From positions 1 to 64,000 of the forward strand of contig NZ_JAIOGQ010000007.1 in the NCBI RefSeq assembly GCF_019904135.1: a stretch of 64,000 nucleotides of DNA. Reading direction: 5' to 3'. A program made the translations under genes and the position numbers. The DNA is from Paenibacillus caui (GTDB taxonomy: Bacteria > Bacillota > Bacilli > Paenibacillales > Paenibacillaceae). The stretch's first letter is position 1; each line of letters starts with the position of its first letter. The notes below the pieces were generated by a model, which worked only from the letters and a program-made list of their open reading frames with translations, did no database searches and was not told the DNA's origin. Of this stretch, positions 35,730 through 47,343 are shown piece after piece.

Positions 35730-38450
<2,721 letters not shown>

Positions 38451-38472
38451 TCGCAAACTTTACTTTATTGCA

Positions 38473-38521
38473 AAAGGACCATCTTTAAGCCGCTACGGCT
38501 TTGGAAGATGGTCCTTTTTTT
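38473..38521 (+). terminator. acnA terminator
   Basis: AAAGGACCATCTT and AAGATGGTCCTTT pair around a small inner hairpin (AGCCGCTACGGCTT), followed by T6. Confidence 0.9.
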
Positions 38522-38580
38522 CCATAATCACGGAGTTTTCGTTCAAACTGGGAAGAATACTTTACTTCTCATTTTATATC

Positions 38581-38601
38581 TGTTATATTTGTAGTATAAC
38601 A
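38581..38601. promoter_or_regulatory. Putative GntR/YtrA-type operator
   Basis: TGTTATA and TATAACA form a perfect 7-bp inverted repeat with a 7-nt spacer, 26 nt upstream of the GntR start codon. It overlaps likely -10 sequences, so autorepression is the natural reading. Confidence 0.5.
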
Positions 38602-38627
38602 CAAAAACAAAAGGATAGTGATCTGCC

Positions 38628-39023
38628 GTGATCATTCAGCTTGACATGCAATCCGACACCCCCATATATACACAGCTCATGAATCAAATCATCGAGGGCA
38701 TCGCAAGCGGAAAGCTAAAGCGCGGTGAATCCCTGCCGTCCGTTCGCAGCCTCGCCTCGGATATCGGCGTCAATCTGCACACTGTCAATAAAGCCTATAC
38801 GCTGCTTAAGCAGGAGGAATACATCCAGGTCCACCGGCAGAAGGGCGTGGTGGTGCATCCGGACGGGATGCCCGGCTTGACTCCGGAGTATTCGATCAAA
38901 CAGCAGAGCCAGCTTCGTCCGGTCATTGCCGAATCCATTCTGAGGGGAATCAGCCTCGAAGATTTCCTGCAAACCGTGGAACACATTTATACCGATATTT
39001 CTTCTCCGGAAAGGGGGTTATAA
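38628..39023 (+). CDS. GntR family regulator (YtrA subfamily)
   Basis: A 131-residue regulator with an N-terminal winged helix (PIYTQLMNQIIEGIASGKLKRGESLPSVRSLASDIGVNLHTVNKAYTLL) and a short helical C-terminal part, the YtrA layout. YtrA regulators typically control a membrane-protein or ABC operon in which they are encoded. Here the partner is the DUF1648 membrane gene one base downstream. The start is a GTG. A palindrome in the promoter is its likely operator. Confidence 0.88.
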   Translation: MIIQLDMQSDTPIYTQLMNQIIEGIASGKLKRGESLPSVRSLASDIGVNLHTVNKAYTLLKQEEYIQVHRQKGVVVHPDGMPGLTPEYSIKQQSQLRPVIAESILRGISLEDFLQTVEHIYTDISSPERGL

Positions 39024-39024
39024 C

Positions 39025-40136
39025 ATGACAATCGCAAGCGCCCTAATCTTTCTGCTGCTGCTTGTACCGGTTATGATTTTGCACATATTTCTACCCTATT
39101 TGTCCCGGGAAACCATCAGCTTCGGCGTTACAATCAGCGAGGACACTTATTACAGCAAGCCTGTGGCCGATATGCGGAAGCGTTACGCATTGACCAGCGC
39201 CGTTCTTTTTGGCGTCCTGATCGTGCTCTTCATTCTGGTCAGCTTCTCGGATAGCGAACCCGTGCTTAGTATCGCCGTACCGGCGTATATTGGAGTCACT
39301 CTAGTTGGCTCATCGATTCTGCACCTTTATTTTCACCGGAAAATGAAAACCTTCAAAGCGTCTCACCCCCATGCCACTGCAGCCAACAAGGGAACTTTGG
39401 CCATTGACACTTCATTTCGCAAGCAGCGGCTGGTCTTGTCAAACAAATGGTATCTTTTCACTTTGGCATCATCATCGCCTGTGTCCTTTTCGGTCTGGCG
39501 AATTACGGGCAAATGCCAGATCAGTTTCCGATGCATTATGACCTTCAGGGGAACATCACGTCTTACAGCCCCAAATCCTACGGCATCCTGCTGCTTCCCA
39601 ACATTCTGCAGGTCTTTATGACCTTGCTGATGATGTTCATCAACTGGAGCATTTCAAGATCGAAACAGCAGCTCAATCCCGCAAGTCCGGAAGCCTCTTC
39701 AAGCAAAAACGCGATCTTCCGGCAGCGCTGGTCGTTCTTTAATTGGTTGTCCAGTCTGGCCCTTGTGTTTCTGTTCTTGTTTATGCAGATAACCATCATC
39801 TATCAGGTCAATCCGGAAGTCATCCCGATCATCAGCCTGATCATCCCGATATTGATTGTGGCTGGAGCTGTTGTTGTCTCGTTTACGACAGGACAAGGCG
39901 GAAGCCGGATTAAACGGGACGCGGTCATCGGCAAGCAAACCGGGGCCGTTCCGGTTGACGATGATCGATTCTGGAAGCTTGGGGGCTCCACGTACTATAA
40001 CCCTGAGGACCCATCCATTTTTATCGAAAAAAGAATCGGCATCGGTTGGACCGCTAATTTTGCGCGTCCGATGGCCTGGGTATTTGTGTTTGCTCCGATT
40101 CTCGTCATTATTCTGCTGCTGATATTTGCTACCTGA
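39025..40136 (+). pseudogene. DUF1648/DUF5808 membrane protein, disrupted by a frameshift in a T-run
   Basis: The first frame (39025 on) encodes about 145 residues with three membrane segments and ends correct reading at NKWYLF. The second frame carries on with HFGIIIACVLFGLANYG, then the DUF1648 mark MPDQFPMHYDLQGNI, more membrane segments, and a DUF5808-like end (DRFWKLGGSTYYNPEDPSIFIEKR). Adding one T to the TTTT at about 39453-39456 joins them into one protein of about 370 residues. The slip lies in a homopolymer and both halves are otherwise clean, so a recent mutation or a sequencing error is likely. GntR-DUF1648 pairs are common in Bacillales. Confidence 0.82.
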
Positions 40137-40203
40137 GGATTTCACAGGTTGCTTGTACCTGTTCCCGGGAGCTTATCAAATATATTTAGGAGGATGAATT
40201 CTT

Positions 40204-41853
40204 ATGAAAAAACGGAAGTTTACCCTGAAAAAAACAGCCCTTGCCGCCGCAGCATTGAGCCTTGCGCTGCCCCTGGCTTCGGCATCGGCAAGCAGCGTTT
40301 CGGCGAACAGCATTTCGCTGGACAGCGGACTAAAGCCGATCCGCGATATTGCCAAGGCGCTTGGAGCCACGGTTGAGTGGGACCGTTCCAGCGGGACTAT
40401 AACCCTAACCAAGGGAGCTACCGTGCTTGTCCTTCGGCCGGCAGCTTCGGAGGCCTTCCTGGGCGGCAAGGCCGTCGATTTCAAGCTGACTGGCCCAGCG
40501 GCTGTCAAAAACAACCGAACACTCGCCTCGGAGGCCTGGATACTGCAGACTTTTGGCAGCCATGATGCCGCTGACGCCAATGCTAACGATCCGGCTGCCA
40601 AGTTTCTTGGCCTGCTATCTTCCGGATCGGGAGACGAAGCTTTCAAGCTGATGAGTCCCGCCCTCCAGACGGCTCTCCCTTCCTCCCAGCTTGACGTTCT
40701 GTGGGGCAATTATGAGAAAATTTACGGTAAGACAGGCGCAGTCTCGCTGAAAGACGATAAGAACAACGCTGTTCACCGCAATGTGACCTACAGCGTGAAG
40801 GCTGACAAGGCCCCCTTTGACATTACGCTCCGCCTTGATGCCGACGGGCGAATTGATGACCTGTTCTTGGCGGATTTAGCTCCGGACCTGTACCGTAAGC
40901 CTTCCTATGATCAGCCCGGACAGTACATAGAGCAGGAGATCACAATCGGTGAAGGAGCCTTTGCGCTGCCGGGCACATTAACGAAACCCGCTGGCGCTGG
41001 CGTGAAAGGCCCTTACCCCGTAGTAGTGCTCGTTCAAGGTTCGGGTCCTTCGGACCGGGACGCCAGCATTTACAACGCCAAGCCTATCCGCGACATCGCA
41101 GTCGGCCTTGCCGCCCGTGGCATCGCAACCCTTCGCTATGATAAAGTAACGTATGAGCATACCTTTAAAGTCGCCGCTCTTCCCGAGTTTACACTGAAGA
41201 ACGAAACGGTCGATGACGCCATACGGGCCGTGAAGCAGCTCAAATCGATGCCGGATATTGACGGAACCCGGGTTTTCGTGGCCGGCCACAGCCAGGGTGG
41301 ATTTGCCATGCCGCTTATCACCGCCGCCGATACGAATCACGATATTGCGGGAACCATCCTTTTAGAAGCGCCAAGCTCAAAATTCCTGGATGCCGCCGTC
41401 CTTCAACAGGAGGAGCTGATCAAGCGAATCAAGGAGTTGGGACAGGACCCCGCCCCCTACGAGCAGCGGATCACTTTATGGAAAAGCATTGCCGAGCTTG
41501 TGAATAATCCCGAATATTCCAAGGACCATCTGCCGGCAAACTTCCCGTTTCCGCCTGCTTACTGGTGGTACGAGCTAAGAGACTATGTCCCGGCTCAGCT
41601 CGCCGAGAAGCAGAGCGGACCGATGCTCATCCTGCAAGGCGAGAACGACTGGCAAGTCACTCTGTCCGAATTTGCAGGCTGGAAAAGCAGTCTTGCAGGC
41701 CGCAAGGACGTAGAATTCAAATCTTATCCAAAGGTCAATCATCTGCTTGCAGAGACCGACGTCCTTTCGACCGGAGCAGAATACGCACAGCCGTTGAATG
41801 TATCTGAAGCCATTATTAACGATATGGCAGATTGGATTACGAAGAGCAATTAG
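40204..41853 (+). CDS. Secreted alpha/beta hydrolase with stalk and DUF3887-like domains
   Basis: A 549-residue exported protein. A signal peptide covers about 1-30. Residues about 37-117 form a stalk domain of the copper-amine-oxidase type (LKPIRDIAKALGATVEWD). Residues about 135-225 resemble DUF3887 (SSGSGDEAFKLMSPALQTALP). The alpha/beta hydrolase follows, with the oxyanion region VVLVQGSGPSDRD, the nucleophile in GHSQGGF and the His in YPKVNHLL. Esterase or dienelactone-hydrolase-like activity is likely; the substrate is unknown. AGGAGG precedes the ATG. It may follow the GntR/DUF1648 pair in one transcript, 67 nt on. Confidence 0.88.
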   Translation: MKKRKFTLKKTALAAAALSLALPLASASASSVSANSISLDSGLKPIRDIAKALGATVEWDRSSGTITLTKGATVLVLRPAASEAFLGGKAVDFKLTGPAAVKNNRTLASEAWILQTFGSHDAADANANDPAAKFLGLLSSGSGDEAFKLMSPALQTALPSSQLDVLWGNYEKIYGKTGAVSLKDDKNNAVHRNVTYSVKADKAPFDITLRLDADGRIDDLFLADLAPDLYRKPSYDQPGQYIEQEITIGEGAFALPGTLTKPAGAGVKGPYPVVVLVQGSGPSDRDASIYNAKPIRDIAVGLAARGIATLRYDKVTYEHTFKVAALPEFTLKNETVDDAIRAVKQLKSMPDIDGTRVFVAGHSQGGFAMPLITAADTNHDIAGTILLEAPSSKFLDAAVLQQEELIKRIKELGQDPAPYEQRITLWKSIAELVNNPEYSKDHLPANFPFPPAYWWYELRDYVPAQLAEKQSGPMLILQGENDWQVTLSEFAGWKSSLAGRKDVEFKSYPKVNHLLAETDVLSTGAEYAQPLNVSEAIINDMADWITKSN

Positions 41854-41873
41854 CCAAATAACGAAAAATAATC

Positions 41874-41919
41874 AAGAGGCAGCACTCCGGGTTCTTTCAC
41901 CGGCAGTGCTGCCTCTTTG
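41874..41919. terminator. Bidirectional terminator between hydrolase and IclR gene
   Basis: AAGAGGCAGCACT and its near-complement AGTGCTGCCTCTT pair around a partly paired loop, followed by TGTCTATTT. It can serve both convergent genes. Confidence 0.85.
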
Positions 41920-42012
41920 TCTATTTCGATCCAAAAGTCATGGTTCCGGTATGAATAAAGAAAAAAACACCTGCCAGCAAAGCCGTTCATAACAATATCG
42001 TAAGGGAAATAG

Positions 42013-42756
42013 TCAGGGCAGCATAAGCCCCATTTCACGGGCAGCTTCGATTAGAACCGGCCCGAGCTCCTCAAGCTTCTCGGACGTTAGCCGGCTGACA
42101 GGGCCGGATACCGAAAGCGCAGCCTTCGCTTTTCCTGAACGGCCAATGACCGGTGCCGCGACTGCCGAAGCCCCCGGCTCCCTTTCCTCGTAGCTGGTCG
42201 CATAGCCTTTCTCCCTGATCTCCTGAAGCTGCCTGGAGTAGGCTTTCCTGTCCACAGCGGGCGGCCAGTCGGGGCTGCTCAGCAGCGCCTCCCTGAATTC
42301 CTCATCGGCAAAGGCGACCAGAACCTTGCTGGAAGCGCCCACATAGAGCGGAAGGCGGGCTCCCACCGGCGCAACGCGGCGAATGGCATGGTTGCTCTGC
42401 ACCGCCTGAATCCGAAGACGTTCATTGCCGTCACGCAAATACAAGCTGACCGTCTCACCCAGCGAATCTCTCAGCTTCTCCATCCTCGGCAGGAGCAGCA
42501 CAGCCGGATCATCGCTTTGCGACAGGTGAGCCGACAGCTCCCAAATTTTCATGCCAAGCCGGTATTTGTCGGTTGCTCCGTCGCGAATGACGAACCCTCT
42601 CTCCTCCAAGGTCGTCAGCAGCCGGTGTACCGTACTCTTATGCAGTCCGATTTGGCCTGCAATTTCCGTGAGGCCCAGCTCCTCTGTCTTGATAAAGCAC
42701 ATTAATATATCAAGCGCGCGCTCCACGGCGCGAACCGTTAATTTGCGATCTTCCAC
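42013..42756 (-). CDS. IclR family transcriptional regulator
   Basis: A 247-residue regulator. The N-terminal winged helix covers AVERALDILMCF to TVHRLLTTLEERGFVI (about 9-60) and the C-terminal effector domain includes VGARLPLYVGASSKVLVAFA, ATSYEEREPGASAVAAPVIG and AALSVSGPVSRLT. IclR proteins usually control nearby catabolic genes, but the neighbours are two general hydrolases, so its target is unclear. The start is a GTG behind GGGAGGG. Confidence 0.9.
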   Translation of the reverse strand: MEDRKLTVRAVERALDILMCFIKTEELGLTEIAGQIGLHKSTVHRLLTTLEERGFVIRDGATDKYRLGMKIWELSAHLSQSDDPAVLLLPRMEKLRDSLGETVSLYLRDGNERLRIQAVQSNHAIRRVAPVGARLPLYVGASSKVLVAFADEEFREALLSSPDWPPAVDRKAYSRQLQEIREKGYATSYEEREPGASAVAAPVIGRSGKAKAALSVSGPVSRLTSEKLEELGPVLIEAAREMGLMLP

Positions 42757-42986
42757 CAGAATCCCTCCCGTTTCATACTATGAAACCTGGTTACATAAAT
42801 TATAAACGATGCATGACAAATCCGTCCAGAACGTTTAGATCTCGCCAAGTTCCGGACTGCCATTGACTTTAAGCAGGCCCAAGCTTAGGATAAATTTATA
42901 TCCTCTGCGCAAATATCGTCTTATTTCGACAATCATTTGGCAAACTCGCCTTTAATGATTTAACAATTTAGCAAAGGAGGGACTCC

Positions 42987-44012
42987 ATGAATAGAGCAAC
43001 TGATCCCGTTACATCCGTAAGCGGCGGCGGACCCGGAAGCGAGTCCCGGCCAGCGCCCGTTCTTTCCACCAAAATGATTCGCTTCAAACATATTATGATC
43101 GCCCTGGGCATGTCGGTTCTGTTCTTTTTTATATTTTGCTTCATTGTGCTTCATGGCTTTATTGCGTGGGTGCTGTCCAATCCGACGGTTGCCCCGCTTT
43201 ATTCGAACCCGAAACTTGCCAAAGGGATGGCGTATGAGGATGTATCTTTCCAGGCTCTTGACAACAGCCGGACGATGCATGGCTGGTATATTCCGGCCGA
43301 AGGCTCCACTAAAACCATTGTGTTCAGCCATGGATATGGCGCCAACCGGGAAGAAGCCTGGATTCCGATGTACGATCTGGCGCATTACGCGCACCGGCTT
43401 AATTTTAACGTGCTTATGTTTGATTACGGTTTTGCGGCCCAGAACAGCAAGGAGGTTGCAACCGGCGGCAAGAAGGAAGCCCAGCAGCTGCTGGGTGCCA
43501 TCCAATACGTGAAACAGAAGGGCTCCAAAGAAATCGTCGTCTGGGGCTTCTCGATGGGAGCCGGAACCGCGCTTCAGGCCGGCCTTGTAACCAAAGATAT
43601 CAATGCGATGATTCTCGACAGCACCTTCCTGCTGGAACCCGATACCCTCTACCACAATCTGAAGCAGCATCTCCGTTTGCCGGAGCATCCTTCACTTGAA
43701 ATTCTGGAGATGCTGCTGCCGGTCCTGAATGGAACGAGCCTGCGGCAAATCCCTTATCCTGAAGTCAAGAAAGAGGATTATCCGTTCCCGATCTATTTCA
43801 TTCATGGGACCGAGGATGAAAAGGCGCCCTATCCGATTGCGGAAAAGCTGGCGGCCAATCAAACCAATCCGATTTCGGGCGTCTGGATCGTTCAGGGCTC
43901 GCACCATGAGCTGATCTTCCGCGAGCATTCCCGGGAGTATCTTCGCAGGGTGTCCACATTTCTGGGACAGGTCAACGCTTCCCTGGCTCAGTCGTCCTCC
44001 CCGTCATCCTGA
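42987..44012 (+). CDS. Membrane-anchored alpha/beta hydrolase
   Basis: A 341-residue protein with one N-terminal transmembrane helix (about 32-60) and an external alpha/beta hydrolase domain. The motifs are FSHGYGANREEAW, the nucleophile elbow GFSMGAG and the catalytic His in GSHHELIF, with an Asp-bearing FIHGTEDEKAPY before it. It resembles the YqkD-type hydrolases of Bacilli. The substrate is unknown. AAAGGAGGG precedes the ATG. It is divergent from the IclR gene with 230 nt between them, so regulation by IclR is possible. Confidence 0.85.
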   Translation: MNRATDPVTSVSGGGPGSESRPAPVLSTKMIRFKHIMIALGMSVLFFFIFCFIVLHGFIAWVLSNPTVAPLYSNPKLAKGMAYEDVSFQALDNSRTMHGWYIPAEGSTKTIVFSHGYGANREEAWIPMYDLAHYAHRLNFNVLMFDYGFAAQNSKEVATGGKKEAQQLLGAIQYVKQKGSKEIVVWGFSMGAGTALQAGLVTKDINAMILDSTFLLEPDTLYHNLKQHLRLPEHPSLEILEMLLPVLNGTSLRQIPYPEVKKEDYPFPIYFIHGTEDEKAPYPIAEKLAANQTNPISGVWIVQGSHHELIFREHSREYLRRVSTFLGQVNASLAQSSSPSS

Positions 44013-44023
44013 CGGAATAGACC

Positions 44024-44080
44024 AACCCCTTTCGCGCATATTTCTTTCTGTAGAAGAACTTATGCTGGAAGGGGTTTTTT
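44024..44080 (+). terminator. Terminator hairpin whose 3' arm holds the next gene's ribosome binding site
   Basis: AACCCCTTTCGCGCATA pairs with TATGCTGGAAGGGGTT, with mismatches, around a 20-nt loop, followed by T6. GGAAGGGG in its 3' arm is the only ribosome binding site for the ATG at 44085. Read-through transcripts would have that site masked. Confidence 0.65.
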
Positions 44081-44084
44081 ATTT

Positions 44085-45317
44085 ATGCTCTATATATACG
44101 GGCCTTATCTGCCTCTTCGGGTCCTCGAAGAAATCCGGTTCTGGAAGCTGCAGGAGAAGGAGCATGTTGATGTCATAAAAGCGATTGTCCCTGCTTTGGA
44201 ACCCGTCTATGTCAAATTGCTGGATGAATGGGCAAAAGTGTTCGGCGACACCGAAGCTGCTGCCGATTCGCTGCTTCAGCACGCCCTGAGTGCCCCTCCG
44301 TTCATTCCTCCAAATCCGGAACTGATCAAACAGACGGAACGGCTGCTTGCCGCATCGTTTCGGCAGTCGCAGGAATGGATCAGGCAGCTTGCCGCCATAT
44401 TGGAGCAGTCCCAGGCGGTTAAGTCCGTTCCGCTTGCGAAAACGGTGCTGATCCACATTATTCGGGAATCGGAGTACTTCCTTGGCGTGCTTGAAACGTT
44501 AAACAAGCCGGGGCTTATTTCGCAAGCCGCCTCGAAGGTTCCGCCGCAGGCCGATCCATACCGCGGGAACGATGACAGCCGCAAGGAGAAAAGCGCTGCC
44601 GGTAAGTCCCAGGCGAAGGAGTCAGAAGAAACCCTGGCTTCGGCGGGAGCCTCCGCTCCGCAGAAGCGCCCGCCCGGGCCCGTGATGAAGGCCGTTCCGA
44701 TCGGCGGCCACAAGCTTCCTCCGCTGCCGTATGCTTATAACGCACTGGAGCCTTACATTGACGAGAAGACGGTCCGCATTCATCATGACAAGCATCACCT
44801 TTCTTACGTCGAGGATCTGAACAAAGCCGAGAAGAAGCTGGAGGAGGCCCGCAAATCCGGCAACTTCGATCTCGTCAAACACTGGGAGCGTGAGCTTGCT
44901 TTTAACGGGGCGGGCCACTACTTGCATACGATTTACTGGGATACCATGAATCCAAAGGGCGGAGGCATGCCCGAAGGCGCTCTAGCACAGCAGATCAAGC
45001 ACGATTTTGGCAGTTTTGACGCCTTTAAGAAACATTTCTCCCAGGCGGCAGAGAAGGTGGAAGGCGGCGGATGGGCCATCCTCGTATGGAGTCCGCGGGC
45101 CCATCGTCTTGAGATTTTGCAAGCCGAGAAGCATCAGAACCTGTCCCAGTGGGACGTCATTCCGCTGCTGCCGCTGGACGTATGGGAGCATTCCTATTAT
45201 TTGAAACACCAGAACAACCGGAAGGCTTACATCGAAGACTGGTGGAATGTCGTTTACTGGCCTGCGGTCTCAGACCGGTTTATGCAAGCGCGTCAAATTC
45301 AGTGGGTGCCATACTGA
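44085..45317 (+). CDS. Superoxide dismutase with N-terminal DUF2935-like domain
   Basis: A 410-residue fusion. Residues 1-145 form a helical domain resembling DUF2935 (LEEIRFWKLQEKEHVDVI with Glu/His that could bind metal). A Lys/Pro/Ala-rich linker follows to about 205. The Fe/Mn-SOD core then has the ligands in RIHHDKHH, GAGHYLHTIYWDTM and DVWEHSYYLKH, all kept. It resembles SodF of B. subtilis but has a longer N-terminus. Mn is the likelier metal from the Gln before the last ligand pair, though this is weak. A second, normal SodA lies 5 kb away. A hairpin overlaps its ribosome binding site. Confidence 0.88.
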   Translation: MLYIYGPYLPLRVLEEIRFWKLQEKEHVDVIKAIVPALEPVYVKLLDEWAKVFGDTEAAADSLLQHALSAPPFIPPNPELIKQTERLLAASFRQSQEWIRQLAAILEQSQAVKSVPLAKTVLIHIIRESEYFLGVLETLNKPGLISQAASKVPPQADPYRGNDDSRKEKSAAGKSQAKESEETLASAGASAPQKRPPGPVMKAVPIGGHKLPPLPYAYNALEPYIDEKTVRIHHDKHHLSYVEDLNKAEKKLEEARKSGNFDLVKHWERELAFNGAGHYLHTIYWDTMNPKGGGMPEGALAQQIKHDFGSFDAFKKHFSQAAEKVEGGGWAILVWSPRAHRLEILQAEKHQNLSQWDVIPLLPLDVWEHSYYLKHQNNRKAYIEDWWNVVYWPAVSDRFMQARQIQWVPY

Positions 45318-45327
45318 TTCCGGCAGC

Positions 45328-45360
45328 AAAAGCCCTGACGGAATGCCCGTCCAGGGCTTT
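45328..45360. terminator. Bidirectional terminator between SOD fusion and lipL
   Basis: AAAGCCCTGACGG and CCGTCCAGGGCTTT pair with one mismatch around a short loop, with T-rich sequence on both sides. Confidence 0.85.
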
Positions 45361-45383
45361 ATTGTTGTACTTAGGTAGGTTTG

Positions 45384-46193
45384 TCAGCTGTCGTACCGGC
45401 TCCTCATTTTCGACGTCAATTCCACTTTCGCCTCGGGCGGGACGAGGAGCGGGGTCCGGGCTGCTCTAGCGCCAAGCTCCTCCTCGGCAATCCTTTTGAG
45501 CGAAGCGATAAAATCATCCGTAGACGGCACGCCGGCCAGCTCCTGCAGACTGCCCATCGTTCCGTCTGTGACAAGAGGGTATCCTTCCTCTTGTCCATAG
45601 GAGGCCTCTTCATAGAAGCTGCGAACCAGTCCCGCCATCTGCCCCCCGCTTCCCTCAGCAATGATAAATGCGGTAATGATGTAAGCCTTTAGCTGCCGGC
45701 GCTGGGCAATTCCGCAAAATTTGCGGCCACCTATGCTGATATCGTAATCCCCCGGACAAAAAGCCCCTTCAATCTCGCCTGCCACGGCCCTGCCCGACCA
45801 AGGCTCCACGGCGCGCTGAATGAATGCCGCCATCCGCTGAAAATCCTCGTGTATATTCAGGCGTCCCGGTGAATGAGGCAGGATGACCGATACATTCACC
45901 ACGCCGGGATGCAGCACAACCGCTGCGCCTCCTGACGGGCGGACGCACACGGACCAGCCCTGACTCCGCAGCCGCTCCATCGCTCTTGCCGCACCCGGGA
46001 GCCGCCTGTCCCTGAGACCGAGCACCACTGCCCGAGGGTGCCGCCACAGATGCAGCAGAGGCGGTCCGCCTTTGCCTGTTTTTTTGCAGAACCACTCTTC
46101 CCATACAAAGGTATCCAGAATATCTGCGGACAGCGCGTTTTCCATTGGCTGCTCATATAGAATCATGCCGGGATCCGGCCATAAATGGTCCAT
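45384..46193 (-). CDS. lipL: Octanoyl-[GcvH]:protein N-octanoyltransferase (LipL)
   Basis: A 269-residue enzyme of the biotin/lipoate transferase fold. LipL moves octanoyl from GcvH to the E2 subunits of 2-oxo-acid dehydrogenases in Bacilli. The catalytic Cys is Cys146 in AFCPGDYD, followed by SIGGRKFCGIAQRR, matching the SYCPGDYD context of B. subtilis LipL. VRPSGGAAVVLHPGVVNVSVI is the lipoate-binding block. A lipoate-protein ligase would lack this Cys, so the LipL call is firm. It stands alone, convergent with the SOD fusion. Confidence 0.88.
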   Translation of the reverse strand: MDHLWPDPGMILYEQPMENALSADILDTFVWEEWFCKKTGKGGPPLLHLWRHPRAVVLGLRDRRLPGAARAMERLRSQGWSVCVRPSGGAAVVLHPGVVNVSVILPHSPGRLNIHEDFQRMAAFIQRAVEPWSGRAVAGEIEGAFCPGDYDISIGGRKFCGIAQRRQLKAYIITAFIIAEGSGGQMAGLVRSFYEEASYGQEEGYPLVTDGTMGSLQELAGVPSTDDFIASLKRIAEEELGARAARTPLLVPPEAKVELTSKMRSRYDS

Positions 46194-46280
46194 GTTCTCC
46201 GATCCGCTCCCTTGTAAGTCTCAAGCAGAAGCGGAAAACTTTAAGAGAAGGCTGCCGCTTCTGCTTTCTTAATTGTTTCA

Positions 46281-46319
46281 AAAAGGCCCTGCCTTAAGCA
46301 AAGGCAGGACCTTTTTTTG
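46281..46319. terminator. Bidirectional terminator after folE
   Basis: AAAGGCCCTGCCTT and AAGGCAGGACCTTT pair with one mismatch around a 5-nt loop, with T-runs on both strands. Confidence 0.9.
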
Positions 46320-46351
46320 TTCCCATGCATCCTTTTTCAGGCAAGCCGGGA

Positions 46352-46945
46352 CTAATCCTTGATCAGCGAAAGAAATTCCGACCGGGACGCCGCATCCGTA
46401 CGGAATCTTCCTCTTACAGCCGACGTCATTGTTTTGCTGCCCGGCTTCTTCACACCCCGCGAGCACATGCACAAATGTTCGCCTTCTACAACAACCATGA
46501 CCCCTTCTGGCTTAAGCACTTCATCCATAATGTCGGCAATTTGCGACGTAATCCGTTCCTGTACCTGAAGGCGCCGGGTTACCGCCTCGACGAGACGGGC
46601 CAGCTTGCTTAGACCCGCAATATGCCCGCTCGGAATATAACCGATGTGCACCTTGCCAAAGAAAGGAGCCATATGGTGCTCGCATTGACTGTAGTACACA
46701 ATGTCCTTGACGATGACGAGTTCCTGATGGTTCTCTTCAAACGTAACGCCAAGCACGTCCCGTGGGTCGACATTATAGCCCGCAAAAATCTCTTCATACA
46801 TTCTCGTTACGCGAGCCGGCGTTTCCAGCAAACCTTCACGCTCGACATCTTCCCCGATCAGCTTCAAAATTTCACGGATGTGATGCTCAATCTGTTCCCG
46901 GTTCTTGCCTACCTGTGTGTTTACGTAATCTTTAACACCCGCCAT
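46352..46945 (-). CDS. folE: GTP cyclohydrolase I (FolE)
   Basis: A 197-residue enzyme opening GTP to dihydroneopterin triphosphate, the first step of folate synthesis and also of queuosine synthesis. The Zn-site residues are in [22 protein letters not shown] and [31 protein letters not shown] near the N-terminus is classic. AAGGAGGAGG precedes the ATG. The nearby queG works in the queuosine pathway that starts with this enzyme, a possible functional link though they are in separate units. Confidence 0.97.
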   Translation of the reverse strand: MAGVKDYVNTQVGKNREQIEHHIREILKLIGEDVEREGLLETPARVTRMYEEIFAGYNVDPRDVLGVTFEENHQELVIVKDIVYYSQCEHHMAPFFGKVHIGYIPSGHIAGLSKLARLVEAVTRRLQVQERITSQIADIMDEVLKPEGVMVVVEGEHLCMCSRGVKKPGSKTMTSAVRGRFRTDAASRSEFLSLIKD

Positions 46946-46980
46946 TTGTCCTCCTCCTTTCAGGCAGCAGATTCGATCAT

Positions 46981-47217
46981 TTATCTCTTCTTCCGGCCCG
47001 CACCAGGCTTAGGCATCTGCTGGTTCTTCATCATCTGCTGAGCTTTCTGCATCTGCTTCGGATTCAAGTTATAGCCCATTTGTTTCGCCATTTGCTGCAG
47101 CATCTTCGGATCGCCCTGCATCTTTGTCAACTGCCTCCGGAGATAAAATACGCCAATGGCAAATCCGCCGATAAGACCGACGATCAGCGTAATAACCGGA
47201 ATAATATAATTCCACAT
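46981..47217 (-). CDS. YneF-like small membrane protein
   Basis: A 78-residue protein with one N-terminal transmembrane helix (about 3-24) and a Met/Gln/Lys-rich tail. The pattern (short helix, YLRRQL, then [27 protein letters not shown]) is that of the YneF family (UPF0154) of Firmicutes. Its role is unknown. I start at the ATG (MWNYII) 8 nt after AGGGGTGG rather than at a GTG four codons upstream that overlaps it. Confidence 0.78.
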   Translation of the reverse strand: MWNYIIPVITLIVGLIGGFAIGVFYLRRQLTKMQGDPKMLQQMAKQMGYNLNPKQMQKAQQMMKNQQMPKPGAGRKKR

Positions 47218-47343
47218 TGGTTCAGCCACCCCTGTATCGTTGAAAATTCATATGTGCGAAGCACTAAATTATAATAGCATTCTTTGTCCGATCGAAGCAA
47301 ATGAAATCCGCAGGCTCTCCCGGCCCTTAAGTCCGAACCTGTT

